Origin: JAJFKX01 sp965230265
GTDB lineage: Bacteria; Pseudomonadota; Gammaproteobacteria; Xanthomonadales; Wenzhouxiangellaceae
Length of the DNA: 64,000 bases
Assembly (NCBI GenBank): GCA_965230265.1
Contig: OZ245999.1
Span: 1,178,001 to 1,242,000, forward strand
Direction of reading: 5' to 3'
Positions 9,142 through 19,500 of the stretch are shown here, piece by piece; the first letter of the stretch is position 1; every line of letters begins with the position of its first letter. The notes under the pieces were generated by a model. That model worked only from the letters and a program-made list of their open reading frames with translations. It searched no databases and was not told where the DNA came from. The position numbers were made by a program, and so were the translations under genes.

Positions 9142-10233
9142 TTAATGATGGTGTCGGTTTATTCTAAATACTGCCAGCATGCTTAAAAATAAGACAATCA
9201 ACAGTAAGCCGAAAGTATTCAGTACAGGGACTGCGGGCTGTGGCGGCAACATCACTGCCTCTGCACCGATCAGTTCGATAAAGTGGCTGCTGACACCGGT
9301 TAATTTGCTTTCAACCAAATTACCGGCTCGATCAATTTCGTGTACCCCGTTGCTGTTGGTTGTGAGAATGTTGCCGTTGGGCAATTCATACACACCGCGG
9401 TAGCCACCCAAGCCCATGGGGTTGTATACAGCGATGAACTCTCCTGTTGTTGTATATTCCACGACGCCTTCGTCATTGCCGCTGAAATTGGCAACCAGAA
9501 TATTGCCATTGGCAGTGACTGCCATTTGTTCCGGGAAAGTGTCTATGGTTGTGAATTGTGTTAACGGCGCGCCAGAAAGATTATATTGGTGAATGGTATC
9601 ACTGGATATACCGCTAACCAGCAGGCGGTTGTTTCGCAGTAGTACATCAAAAGGTGAATCCAGATCATCGGCACCACCTGCAATACGATTTCCGAGAAAG
9701 TTACCGGCCATATCAAACTCGGCCACAGCATCTTCATTCGGGCCAGCACCAACACTGACCAGCAAATTGCCATTGGGCGCTAGTGACGCACCGCGATTGT
9801 TGTCCATAATGCCAATATCAGCACCACCTACAGGCGCAAAAACACCTAGATAATCACCGTTTAGATCATATTCTTGCACCACATCATTGACTTGATCGGA
9901 AACCAAAATTGATTCGCCAGTGCTGGAAACAATAGCGTGTATTGGTGTATTCAGGTTATCTGGATTAGCCGGGATAAAGTCAGGATCAATCAGGTTGCCA
10001 GTCAATGGGTCAAACGCCATGACCCGATCATTGCTTGACTCAGGAATGAGCAGTAAACCGCTATCACCCAACACACTAAACGCGGTTGCTCGAGCAACCG
10101 GTTCACGTAAGGGCAATGTTGTCGGAGACTCACTGACGCCGCTGATTTCGTCGTCAAGCTGTTGTTGGGTAATGGCCTGTGTGGTAAGCGTATAAACGGT
10201 AAAGATGAGGATATATAAGGCTCTTGAGAACAT
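9142..10233 (-). CDS. exported beta-propeller (NHL-like) protein with IPTL-CTERM-like tail
   Basis: A 363-residue protein with an N-terminal signal peptide (hydrophobic residues 4-20, cleavage after TQA likely). Repeated blades of about 40 residues follow with patterns such as VAEFDMAGNFLG, IHQYNLSGAPLTQF and VVEYTTTGEFIAVYN, typical of NHL/SMP-30-like propellers. The C-terminus has VPVLNTFGLLLIV, a hydrophobic helix and a basic end (RINRHHH), matching the layout of the IPTL-CTERM sorting signal processed by exosortase H. Ligand unknown. It lies downstream of the MBL-fold gene in the same direction, with a long hairpin between them, so cotranscription is uncertain. Confidence 0.8.
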   Translation of the reverse strand: MFSRALYILIFTVYTLTTQAITQQQLDDEISGVSESPTTLPLREPVARATAFSVLGDSGLLLIPESSNDRVMAFDPLTGNLIDPDFIPANPDNLNTPIHAIVSSTGESILVSDQVNDVVQEYDLNGDYLGVFAPVGGADIGIMDNNRGASLAPNGNLLVSVGAGPNEDAVAEFDMAGNFLGNRIAGGADDLDSPFDVLLRNNRLLVSGISSDTIHQYNLSGAPLTQFTTIDTFPEQMAVTANGNILVANFSGNDEGVVEYTTTGEFIAVYNPMGLGGYRGVYELPNGNILTTNSNGVHEIDRAGNLVESKLTGVSSHFIELIGAEAVMLPPQPAVPVLNTFGLLLIVLFLSMLAVFRINRHHH

Positions 10234-10306
10234 ATCGGCAAAGCTGATTGACCGGTTTATCGGTGTCGTTATTGTAGCTTAAGTTGAGCTGTTACTTTTG
10301 TCATTG

Positions 10307-10335
10307 CAGTCACCGACATTTGTTGTCGGTGACTG
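10307..10335. repeat. perfect 12-bp inverted repeat hairpin
   Basis: The arms 10307-10318 and 10324-10335 (CAGTCACCGACA and its complement) are separated by 5 nt. The hairpin lies in the gap between the MBL-fold gene and the propeller gene. No U-tract follows on either strand, so it may be a processing or stability element rather than an intrinsic terminator. Confidence 0.7.
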
Positions 10336-10392
10336 TAAGAGTAAGTGGGTTGTTTTTGATTTGCTCTGTTATATCCAGTAGTGCTGGCTTTA

Positions 10393-11874
10393 TCAGCGGA
10401 CAATATTGGCCGCTTGTTTTTGCACTGCAGTTTGTAAGTCTTCCGGTGTGCCGGGTCTTGGGCTGTGGGCGGAGACAAAGGTTTTCACTGCTAACTGATG
10501 TTCATCAATGGCCTTGGCAAAACCCTTGGTTGTGGTGACTGCTGGGCCGACTGGGCCGGTACGTGGCATGGCAAAGTGATCGGCTTCAAACAAAATGCCT
10601 TCTGCGGGTAAATAGGTAACCAATAGGTGCTCAGTGTGCGGGGTTGGGCCTATATCAATAATCTCTACGCGTCGATGGTTGTCTGTTAATACTTTGCGAT
10701 CATCAACAGTTTCCAGTTTTAATTCGGTCCCATCTGTGATGGTTGCCCGCACCACATCTGCATGTGCCGCAGCTGCGATCACGTTTGCGCCCTCGGCGGC
10801 ATAGGCAGCTACGCCTATAACATGATCATTATGGTGATGGGTCATTACGCCGTAACGTATTGGTTTGTCAGGAACCGTCTTTCTTAACTCAGTAATACGA
10901 TCAGGGATACCGGCAGTACCTCCCACAGCAATCACATATTCATCCATTTCGATAAACATGGCATAGGTCCCATTACCACCTATTAAATACACGCCATCGG
11001 CCAGGGTTTGCATGCTCAGTGGGTCGGGGTCCAATGCGGCGATTGGGTTTAGATCATCCGATACACGCATTAATGAATCAATATCGGTATTGACCTGTGT
11101 GCGGGTAATGCGGCGCTCCAAATTGGTTTCACCATTAACGATCAGATCAAAACGGCCATTAAATGGAATGCCTGCAATATCTGAATAATCATGAAAGTAG
11201 TATTCAATTAAACCAAAACCGGGAAATATCCGTTCGCTTTTATTTAGCAGGTGGGTTTCTTGGTCAAAATACAGGCTGATGGCAGGTCCAACCTCCATCA
11301 CAAAAGAAAGCACTGAGTGCGGGCGATTGTTCAGCTGTACGTCACCCAGGTAGCGGGCGGTTTGTGCACGGGCACTCAGCTGGCGTACCAGCAGGGCAGG
11401 AGTGACCCGGATAAAGGGGCCGGAAACAGTATTAAAGTCCGGCTCAGAAATGGGGGCGACAGTGCCGGCCCGGTAATCCACCTGGTAGCTTTGATCGCCA
11501 TTAATGATGGTGGCGGTATCAAACTCAAAACCTCCACCGCTACCATGTGTCTGATTGACGAATTGATCTTCTGCAAAGCCAATGGCATCCAGACCCGCAT
11601 TGTTATTGCGGTCCCAGGGCGGTTCCGGACGACGGCTTTGATTGGCTGCGTGAGCGACCGTATTGTGTTCGATAATTAAACTATCCATTCCCATCAAACG
11701 ATCAGCACCACCATAGGCTTCAACGGCATTGGCAATAATCGTTTGACTGCGTTCCGAGTTTTGCTGGGTGATATTTTGCGCGTAACCGGTATTGATTGAT
11801 ATTAGAATAATGAGGCATAAGCCGATGCTATTCGAATAGCTCGCTGTTGCACGGATCAGAGCATTATTTTTCAT
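10393..11874 (-). CDS. exported metallo-beta-lactamase-fold hydrolase
   Basis: A GGAG ribosome-binding site just before the ATGATG at 11872-11877 places the start there, giving about 493 residues with a signal peptide ending in INTGYAQ. The N-terminal half is a LolA-like or lipid-binding-like region (EAYGGADRL, then a stretch of strands). The C-terminal half is an MBL fold with the metal-binding motif THHHNDHVIG near residue 340, a later HTEHLLVTYLPAEGILFEADHF metal region, and the HSPRPGT end. The combined architecture occurs in environmental proteobacteria with no assigned substrate; periplasmic hydrolysis of an unknown ester or lactam is inferred. Confidence 0.85.
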   Translation of the reverse strand: MKNNALIRATASYSNSIGLCLIILISINTGYAQNITQQNSERSQTIIANAVEAYGGADRLMGMDSLIIEHNTVAHAANQSRRPEPPWDRNNNAGLDAIGFAEDQFVNQTHGSGGGFEFDTATIINGDQSYQVDYRAGTVAPISEPDFNTVSGPFIRVTPALLVRQLSARAQTARYLGDVQLNNRPHSVLSFVMEVGPAISLYFDQETHLLNKSERIFPGFGLIEYYFHDYSDIAGIPFNGRFDLIVNGETNLERRITRTQVNTDIDSLMRVSDDLNPIAALDPDPLSMQTLADGVYLIGGNGTYAMFIEMDEYVIAVGGTAGIPDRITELRKTVPDKPIRYGVMTHHHNDHVIGVAAYAAEGANVIAAAAHADVVRATITDGTELKLETVDDRKVLTDNHRRVEIIDIGPTPHTEHLLVTYLPAEGILFEADHFAMPRTGPVGPAVTTTKGFAKAIDEHQLAVKTFVSAHSPRPGTPEDLQTAVQKQAANIVR

Positions 11875-12275
11875 CATTGTCTCCATCGCTATGTAACCCC
11901 GTGATGGCAACATAGCATTGCCTTAATGATGAAGGCGGCAATCGGTAATAGAATTCGATAGAGTGAACCGGTTTCGCGACGAAAGCGAACGTAGGTTGGT
12001 GGTTTTACCGCGAAAGCATGATGTGCTGTGGTTATTGGCGGTTGGTGATAAATGGTAGGTATTTAGCCACTAATAATTGGCTTTTTTAACCACTAGTAAA
12101 GATAAATCATTTTAAATGATTGATTAATAAACATTAATAGCGAGAATTAAATGGCATGTTTATTGCATAAATAAAATAGCCCAATTGGCATATAGAACCT
12201 GCCATCAATTGCAGTTATAGTGTTATAGTGCAATAACACACCTAGTTAGAATTTAAAGTTTCCGGAGAAAAAACA
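11875..12275. other. divergent intergenic region before the RND operon
   Basis: About 400 bp between the MBL-fold gene and the RND adaptor. It holds a small palindromic patch at 11972-12015 (TTTCGCG paired with CGCGAAA, flanking GTAGGTTGGTGG) that looks like a degenerate REP-type element. An AT-rich stretch at 12060-12180 follows, then near 12214-12239 a duplicated TTATAGTG and a 7-bp inverted repeat that could be an operator. No RNA gene or small ORF with a good ribosome-binding site was found. Confidence 0.5.
12214..12239 (+). promoter_or_regulatory. candidate operator upstream of the RND efflux operon
   Basis: GTGTTAT (12220-12226) and ATAACAC (12233-12239) form a 7-bp inverted repeat with a 6-nt spacer, overlapping two direct copies of TTATAGTG. 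It lies 37 bp before the adaptor start codon, where a repressor site would be expected. No TetR-, MarR- or MerR-type regulator gene is adjacent, so the binder, if any, is encoded elsewhere. Confidence 0.4.
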
Positions 12276-13361
12276 ATGCCGCGTTTTCAGTCATTTTCTC
12301 ATTATTACGCATATAAGATTGTGGTCTTATTGCTGGCAGTGGTAACGATACTGTTATTGTCTGCATGTGGTCGCGGTGCCGATGCCAACGATGGCGAGTC
12401 GGAGGAAACCGAAATATTGGCCATTCCAGTGGAGACCAGTGAAGTGATTGTTGGTCAAGTTTCGGCTGCCTATTCAGGCACTGCAACATTGGAAGCGGAA
12501 GAGACCGCGGTCGTTGTTGCCAAAAATACCGGCGTGATTCTGGAAATTCTCGCAGAAGAAGGTGATTTGGTTGAAGCTGGTCAAGTAGTGGCCCGCTTAG
12601 AATCAGATCGTTTTGAGTATGAAGCCAACCGTACCCGTGCCACTTTGAATCAACTGGAAAACGCCTATAAACGCGCGACTGAACTGCATGCCAAACAATT
12701 GATCAGCAATGATGAATACGACCGGGCCCGTTTTGAAGCTGAATCACAGCGCGCACAATATCAGCTGGCCAAGCTGGACGTGGATCACACCAATATCCGT
12801 GCGCCCATCGGCGGTGTGGTTTCTGAGCGTATGCTCAAGGTGGGTAACCTGGTATCACAACATCAGGCGGTCTTTCAGATCGATGACTTTGACCCGTTGC
12901 TGGCGATATTGCATGTGCCAGAGCGCGAATTAAATACTTTGCGGGTTAATCATCCGGTGGCGATTAGCGTAGATGCTTTTCCAAATGAACAATTCAGTGG
13001 TTTTGTGTTGCGGATCAGCCCTGTGATTGATCCGGAAACCGGCACCTTTAAGGTAACTGCACAGGTCAATGACGATAGTGGCCGTTTAAAACCAGGTTTA
13101 TTTGGTCGAGTGCAGATTATTTACGATACCCGGGATGCTTCGGTATTGGTCAATAAGGATGCCGTGCTGAATGAAGATGGCCAACACACAGTGTATGTGG
13201 TGGATGAAAATGATGCAGCCAGCCGTCGTGACATTCAGGTAGGGTACGAAGAGCACGGCATGCTGGAAGTACTGGATGGCCTGGAACCGGGTGATATTGT
13301 GGTGACTGCAGGCAAAGGCAGCCTGCGCGATGGCTCAATCATAGAAGTGATTGAATCATGA
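12276..13361 (+). CDS. RND efflux periplasmic adaptor (membrane fusion lipoprotein)
   Basis: A 361-residue adaptor that links an inner-membrane RND pump to an outer-membrane channel. The N-terminal hydrophobic stretch ends in LLLSACGRG, a lipobox, so it is probably a lipoprotein. The order is classic: a biotinyl-lipoyl half (VVAKNTGVILEILAEEGDLVEAGQVVARLE), a coiled-coil hairpin (residues about 110-165), the second lipoyl half (NIRAPIGGVVSERMLKVGNLV), a beta-barrel, and a membrane-proximal domain ending GKGSLRDGSIIEV. A CGGAGAAAA ribosome-binding site precedes the ATG. The stop overlaps the start of the first permease (ATGA), so translation is coupled. Confidence 0.94.
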   Translation: MPRFQSFSHYYAYKIVVLLLAVVTILLLSACGRGADANDGESEETEILAIPVETSEVIVGQVSAAYSGTATLEAEETAVVVAKNTGVILEILAEEGDLVEAGQVVARLESDRFEYEANRTRATLNQLENAYKRATELHAKQLISNDEYDRARFEAESQRAQYQLAKLDVDHTNIRAPIGGVVSERMLKVGNLVSQHQAVFQIDDFDPLLAILHVPERELNTLRVNHPVAISVDAFPNEQFSGFVLRISPVIDPETGTFKVTAQVNDDSGRLKPGLFGRVQIIYDTRDASVLVNKDAVLNEDGQHTVYVVDENDAASRRDIQVGYEEHGMLEVLDGLEPGDIVVTAGKGSLRDGSIIEVIES

Positions 13362-16300
13362 AACTGATAGAAATTGCCGTTAAGCGACCAGTAACGGTCG
13401 CTATGGGGGCAGTGACTTTATTGTTATTTGGGTTTATTTCTTTAACCGACATGAAGGTTAATCTACTGCCTGATCTTGCCTACCCTACATTGACCGTGCG
13501 TACCGAATTTATGGGTGCAGCACCCGCTGAAATTGAAACCCTGATCACCAAGCCGCTGGAAGAAAGTGTGGGTGTGGTGAAAAACGTGCGCACGGTTAAA
13601 TCAATCTCGCGGGCCGGACAATCGGATGTCATTCTGGAGTTTGCCTGGGGCAGCGATATGGACATGGCAGGTCTGGATGTGCGTGAAAAACTGGAGATCC
13701 TGCAGTTACCGCTGGAAGCCACTCGTCCGCAGATTCTGCGTTTTAACCCTGCTACCGATCCGGTATTGCGTTTGGGCCTGAGTTTTGATGTCGATGCCAG
13801 ACCGAGTACCGCAGTGAATGAAAACGAGCTCAAGCAATTGCGCCGTTTTGCTGATGAGGAGATCAAGAAAAGACTGGAACCTGTGGCGGGTGTAGCCGCC
13901 GTCAAGATCAGTGGTGGTCTTGAGGATGAGGTGCATATCGATATTGATATGGACAAGCTTGCACAATTGGATATCTCTGTTGCGGATTTAACCCAGCGCT
14001 TATCAGCAGAAAATGTCAATGTGTCTGCTGGGCGTTTGGAAGATGGCGCTCAGCGTTATTTGGTACGCACCATCAATCAATTTAACTCGGTGTCAGAAAT
14101 TGCGGATGTCATTATCTCCACCGGTACCGGGCGACCGGTGTACCTGAAAGACATTGCTACAGTTGAACAAAGTTACAAGGAGCGTCAGGCCATTATCCGT
14201 ATGAACGGACAAGAGGCCGTGGAAGTGGCGGTATATAAGGAAGGCGATGCCAATACCGTTGCGGTGAACCAGGCTGTTGATCAGGCTTTGGGCAAACTGC
14301 GTGAGGCATTACCGAGTGGCATGCAGATTATTACCGTGGATGATCAGGCGGTATTTATCCGTCAGTCGATTCAATCAGTGGTCAGTGCAGCCTTGCTGGG
14401 TGGCGCATTGGCGATGCTGGTGATTTTTGGATTTCTGCGGCATTTGGGCTCCACACTGGTGATCGCCATATCCATTCCTATTTCGATTGTCGCCACATTC
14501 TTTTTAATGGGGCGGTTTGGTATTTCATTAAATATTATGTCGCTGGGTGGGTTGGCACTGGCGACTGGCTTGCTGGTGGATAATGCGATTGTGGTGCTGG
14601 AAAATATTGCTCGGTATCGGGCTGCCGGGCAAGGCAGAATGCAGGCAGCAGTCAATGGTGCCCGTGATGTCGGAGGAGCAGTGGTTGCTTCGACGTTAAC
14701 CACTATAGCGGTATTTTTTCCACTGGCATTTGTAGAAGGCGTGGCAGGTCAATTATTCCGTGATCAGGCGTTAACAGTGACTTTTGCTCTGGCCATTTCG
14801 TTGCTGGTAGCCATCACGCTCATTCCTATGCTGGCTGCCAGGTTATCACGTCGCAGCAAAAAAACATCTTCGGCAGTCATGACATCCGCCGGTAAAAAAA
14901 GCATGGATGATCCTGGTGGTCGCATCATGCATGCCTTGCGGCAACGCTATGCCAGTGTTTTGCAAACCGCGTTGCAGCAACGACTGCTGGTTGTCGGCGT
15001 ATCGGCCATATTATTTATCGGCGCATTGTCTGTGTTGACCCGGCAGGATCTGGAGTTGATTCCACAATTGGCTCAGGGTCGTTACGAAGTGACCTTGGAG
15101 TTAGCACCTGGCTCGCCGTTGGCATCGACAGATCAAAGCCTACAGATGGTGCAATCAGCTGCCAGTAGTCTGGATGAGGTTGATTATGCTTATGGTGTGT
15201 CCGGCAGTGGCAATCGCATTGATGCCAATCCCACAGAATCTGGGGAAAATATCGGTCGTTTATTAATCGCCCTGGACAGTGCTGATCAAAGTGATGCGGC
15301 AGAGCGAAAAACCATCAACCAGTTGCGTCAAGTGATTAATCGCCAACCTGGCATGACAGCTGATTTTTCAAGGCCGGAACTGCTCAGCTTTGATAAGCCA
15401 CTGGAGATTGAGGTAGTGGGTTATGATCTGGATGACCTAAAACGGGTCAGCGAAGCAGTGGTCACTCGCCTGCAGCAATCAGATCGGTTTGTGGATATTG
15501 AGTCGAGCATGGACCGCGGACATCCGGAAGTGCAGGTGTATTTTGATCAGGAGCGAGCCGCTGCGCTGGGGCTAACCGTCAAGGATATTTCCGATCAATT
15601 GGTCAATACTGTACGCGGAGTGGTTGCCACTCGTTATAGCTGGCGTGATAGGAAAATTGACGTGCTGGTACGGGCGGCTGAAGCAGATCGTTCATCGGTC
15701 GATGATATTCGTGAGTTGGTGATTAATCCTAAAAGCCAGCGTCCAGTGAGTTTGTCATCGGTGGCTGATATTGTGGTCACCGAAGGGCCAGCAGAAATAC
15801 GCCGTGCTGACCAGGAACGCGTAGCGGTGATTTCCGCTAACCTGGCTTATGGTGCACTGGGTGCAGCGGGCGCAGAGGCGACACGATTGCTGCAGGATGT
15901 GCGAGTACCGGTTGCCATGTCAGTTAGGGTAACAGGCCAGAATGAAGAACTGGAAGCTTCTACTCGTTCGCTGTTATTTGCCCTGGGGCTGGCCATTTTT
16001 TTGGTTTACCTGGTGATGGCATCGCAGTTTGAGTCGCTGTTACATCCATTGGTGATTTTGTTTTCTGTGCCGCTGGCTGCAGTGGGTGTGGCGCTGGCCG
16101 TCATTGTCACAGGCATGCCATTAAGTGTGATGGTGTTTATTGGTTTGATTATGCTGGCCGGTATTGTGGTCAATAATGCGATTGTTTTAATCGATTTAAT
16201 CAATCATTTACGTGCCGATGGTATGGCCCGTGCCCAGGCCATTGTTGAAGCCGGTAAATTACGCCTGCGTCCCATTTTGATGACAACCTTAACCACGGTT

Positions 16301-16510
16301 CTGGGGTTAGCACCGATGGCGCTTGGCTTGGGTGAGGGTGCAGAAATCCGGGCACCCATGGCCATTACAGTGATCAGTGGTTTGCTGATTTCAACACTGC
16401 TAACCCTGCTGGTTATTCCAGTGATGTATTCACTGCTGGATCGTCGCAAAGAAACCAGCAGCGTAACAAGCAACTATCTGCCAATGTCGGCAACCGCCAC
16501 TGATGGATAA
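13358..16510 (+). CDS. RND efflux permease, first of two
   Basis: A 1050-residue hydrophobe/amphiphile-type RND transporter: TM1 near residues 8-28 (KRPVTVAMGAVTLLLFGF), a large periplasmic porter loop, TM2-6, a second porter loop, and TM8-12. The TM4 proton-relay site reads LLVDNAIVVLEN, with Asp408 kept but Asn at 409 where AcrB has a second Asp. It is the first permease of a two-permease operon like MdtB/MdtC, where unlike subunits assemble; a heterotrimer is an inference. Substrates cannot be read from sequence. It overlaps the adaptor by 4 bp and precedes the second permease by 41 bp. Confidence 0.94.
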   Translation: MKLIEIAVKRPVTVAMGAVTLLLFGFISLTDMKVNLLPDLAYPTLTVRTEFMGAAPAEIETLITKPLEESVGVVKNVRTVKSISRAGQSDVILEFAWGSDMDMAGLDVREKLEILQLPLEATRPQILRFNPATDPVLRLGLSFDVDARPSTAVNENELKQLRRFADEEIKKRLEPVAGVAAVKISGGLEDEVHIDIDMDKLAQLDISVADLTQRLSAENVNVSAGRLEDGAQRYLVRTINQFNSVSEIADVIISTGTGRPVYLKDIATVEQSYKERQAIIRMNGQEAVEVAVYKEGDANTVAVNQAVDQALGKLREALPSGMQIITVDDQAVFIRQSIQSVVSAALLGGALAMLVIFGFLRHLGSTLVIAISIPISIVATFFLMGRFGISLNIMSLGGLALATGLLVDNAIVVLENIARYRAAGQGRMQAAVNGARDVGGAVVASTLTTIAVFFPLAFVEGVAGQLFRDQALTVTFALAISLLVAITLIPMLAARLSRRSKKTSSAVMTSAGKKSMDDPGGRIMHALRQRYASVLQTALQQRLLVVGVSAILFIGALSVLTRQDLELIPQLAQGRYEVTLELAPGSPLASTDQSLQMVQSAASSLDEVDYAYGVSGSGNRIDANPTESGENIGRLLIALDSADQSDAAERKTINQLRQVINRQPGMTADFSRPELLSFDKPLEIEVVGYDLDDLKRVSEAVVTRLQQSDRFVDIESSMDRGHPEVQVYFDQERAAALGLTVKDISDQLVNTVRGVVATRYSWRDRKIDVLVRAAEADRSSVDDIRELVINPKSQRPVSLSSVADIVVTEGPAEIRRADQERVAVISANLAYGALGAAGAEATRLLQDVRVPVAMSVRVTGQNEELEASTRSLLFALGLAIFLVYLVMASQFESLLHPLVILFSVPLAAVGVALAVIVTGMPLSVMVFIGLIMLAGIVVNNAIVLIDLINHLRADGMARAQAIVEAGKLRLRPILMTTLTTVLGLAPMALGLGEGAEIRAPMAITVISGLLISTLLTLLVIPVMYSLLDRRKETSSVTSNYLPMSATATDG

Positions 16511-16551
16511 AGGGGCATACGAGTCAACACAACTTAAACTGGAATAAACAC

Positions 16552-19500
16552 ATGAGCTCACCTGCAGAATTTGCCATCCGACGTCCAGTGACAACCATTA
16601 TGATTTTCCTGTCAATGGTCGTGGTAGGTATTATTTCCGGGCGATTGCTGCCATTGGAATATTTCCCGGAACTGGATGTTCCGTTTGTGATGGTGCAAAT
16701 TCCCTATGCAGGTTCCACACCGGATGAAGTTGAGCGTGAAATTACCCGTCCAGTCGAAGAGGTGCTGACCACAATCAGTGGCGTTAAAGAACTCAATACC
16801 ACCTCGAATGCCAACCAGGCCAGTTTTTTTATGGAGATGGACTGGGGCAGTGATGTCGCTATCAAAGCCATGGAAGCGCGTGAGCGCGTTGAAGCGATTC
16901 GCGATCAATTGCCGGCTGACATTCGACGCATCAATGTATTTAAATTCAATACTGCCGATAATGCGGTATTAACACTGCGCATTTCCAGCGAGCGTGATCT
17001 GTCCAATGCCTACGATATGATCCAACGCAACCTAATTCGCCCGCTGGAACGTTTGCCGGGCGTTGCTCGAGTGGATTTGCAAGGGCTTGAACCCAAAGAA
17101 ATCCGAATTGAATTAATAGCCGACCGGGTTATAGCGCACAACATTGATCTGAACCAACTGCAGGGCCAGCTGCAAAATGTCAACTTTGCCGCATCTGCCG
17201 GTTTAATCAGCGAAGACAATCTGCGCTACCGGGTTGCACCTCATGGTGAATTTACCAGTGTTGATCAATTTCGCGATATGGTGATCGCAGACAATGGCCT
17301 GCGACTGTCTGATATTGCCGATGTGACCTACACCTCGGCGCGACGTAACTATGCCCGACACCTGGACCGCAGCTATGCCATTGGCGTGAGTATATTTAAA
17401 GAAAATGGTGCCAATCTGGTGGAAGTCGGGCGCCGGGTACTGGAAGAGGTTAACCGCATTGGTGAAACCCCGGAAATGCGTGGTATTAAGTTATTCTTTC
17501 TGGAAGATCAGGGAGCAGGGGTCGTTAGCTCACTAACAGAGTTGCGCAATGCCGGCTTGCTGGGGGCGCTACTGGCCTTGTTTGTGTTGTATTTTTTCCT
17601 GCGCAATCTACCGATGACATTGATGGTGGCTTTGGCGGTGCCGGTATCGATAACCATTACTCTGGCAGTGATGTATTTTATTGGTATTTCTTTGAATATC
17701 CTATCGATGATGGGCCTGATGCTTGCGGTAGGAATGCTGGTGGATAATGCTGTGGTGGTCAGTGAAAGCATTGCCACTGAGCGGGAAAAAACACCTGATG
17801 AAGTTTTGCCGGCAACGGTTCGTGGTGTACGGGCTGTGGCTTTGGCTGTAGCGGCCGGAACGGTGACCAGCGCTGCGGTATTTTTGCCAAATATTTTTGG
17901 CGAACAAAACCAGATTTCAATCTTTATGTCGCATGTGGCGGTTGCCATTGTGGTGTCTTTGGCCATTTCACTGGCCATGGCGCAGACCGTTATTCCATTG
18001 CTGGCCAGTCGTTTAAAACCCAGAGCCCAAAAACCATCGCCACTGCTGGATCGGTTGCGCCGCTGGTATGTGCGGGTATTAAAGTGGACGCTTGTGCATC
18101 GCTGGAAAACCGGTGTATTGATTCTGTTGACGTTTTTGTCGATAGGTATTCCAGTCACTGTGGTGGAAAGCGATATGTTCCCCGCCAGCCAGACACGTTC
18201 GTTGTTTATGCAGTACAACCTGGATGCGCACTACCCCTTGCCAAAGATTAAGGAATCGGTCGATCGCATCGAGGAATACCTATATGCCAACCAGGAACGG
18301 TTTGAAATTCGTGCGGTGTACTCCTATTACGATGAAACCGGTGTTGCGCAATCATCAGTATTGCTGACCGATGACGATGAGGCCAAGCGTGCCAGCACTG
18401 AAATTGCCGATGAAATTATGCAGGGCATGCCCAAGATCGCCATTGGCAAGCCCAGTTTTGATCAAAACCGCTCGGGCTCATCACAAGGGGTAAATGTGAC
18501 TCTGCAGGGAGACTCCAACATCACCCTGCGTACACTGGCGGATGATGTGGTGCGTTTATTGTCCAGTGTTGAGGGGCTGGAAAGCGTGCGTGTTCCCAGC
18601 AACCCTGGTGAACGTGAAGTACAGGTCAGGGTGGATCGTGAACGTGCAAGGCAACTGGGCTTTAGTACTCAAGAGGTGGCGGGTGCCATTGCCATAGCCC
18701 TGCGCGGCAGCGATTTACGCGAATACAAAGGTGAGTTTGGTGAAGTTCCGGTTAAGCTGCAATTTCGCGATGCCGACAAACGCGATCCATCGGCATTAAA
18801 TGATTTGACATTGCGCAATCAAAATGGTGAACGGGTGCCATTGATGGCCATGGTGGATGTGATTGAGCGGCCAGGTCCCATGGAGATTCAGCGCTTGAAT
18901 CGCGAAACCTCAGTAACGATCCAGGCCAACCTGGACGATATCACCATGGAGCGGGCGCGTGAGTTAATTACCGAAAAAATGGAGCTGATGACCCTGCCGA
19001 ATGGGTATGGCTGGCGCCTTGGTCGCGGTTTCACTCAGGAGGATACCACCGGACAAAAAATGTTGATCAATATCCTGCTGGCAATGTGTCTGATTTATAT
19101 TATTTTGGCAGCGCTTTTTGAATCTTTGTTATACCCGGCGACCATGATTGTGTCGATACTGTTTTCCGTTGTCGGTGTGTATTGGTTCTTTATGCTGACG
19201 GGAACAACATTCTCATTTATGGCGATGATTGGCATATTGATCCTGATTGGCGTGGTGGTTAACAACGGCATTGTTCTGATTGACCATATCAATCACTTGC
19301 GGGCCGATGGATTACCAAGAAATGAAGCGGTGGCGCAAGCTGGCCGGGATCGCTTGCGCCCGATTCTGATGACAGTTGGCACCACTGTGTTGGGTTTATT
19401 GCCTCTGTGCTTTGGTACTACCCAGATAGGCGGCGATGGTCCTCCATATTTTCCAATGGCAAGAGCAATTGTTGGCGGTTTATTGTTTTCAACGGTTGTC

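Noticed and set aside
17508..18218. Leftward open frame of 236 codons inside the second RND permease.
   Set aside because: Long antisense frames are common opposite GC-balanced membrane-protein genes; it has no start signal or family pattern.
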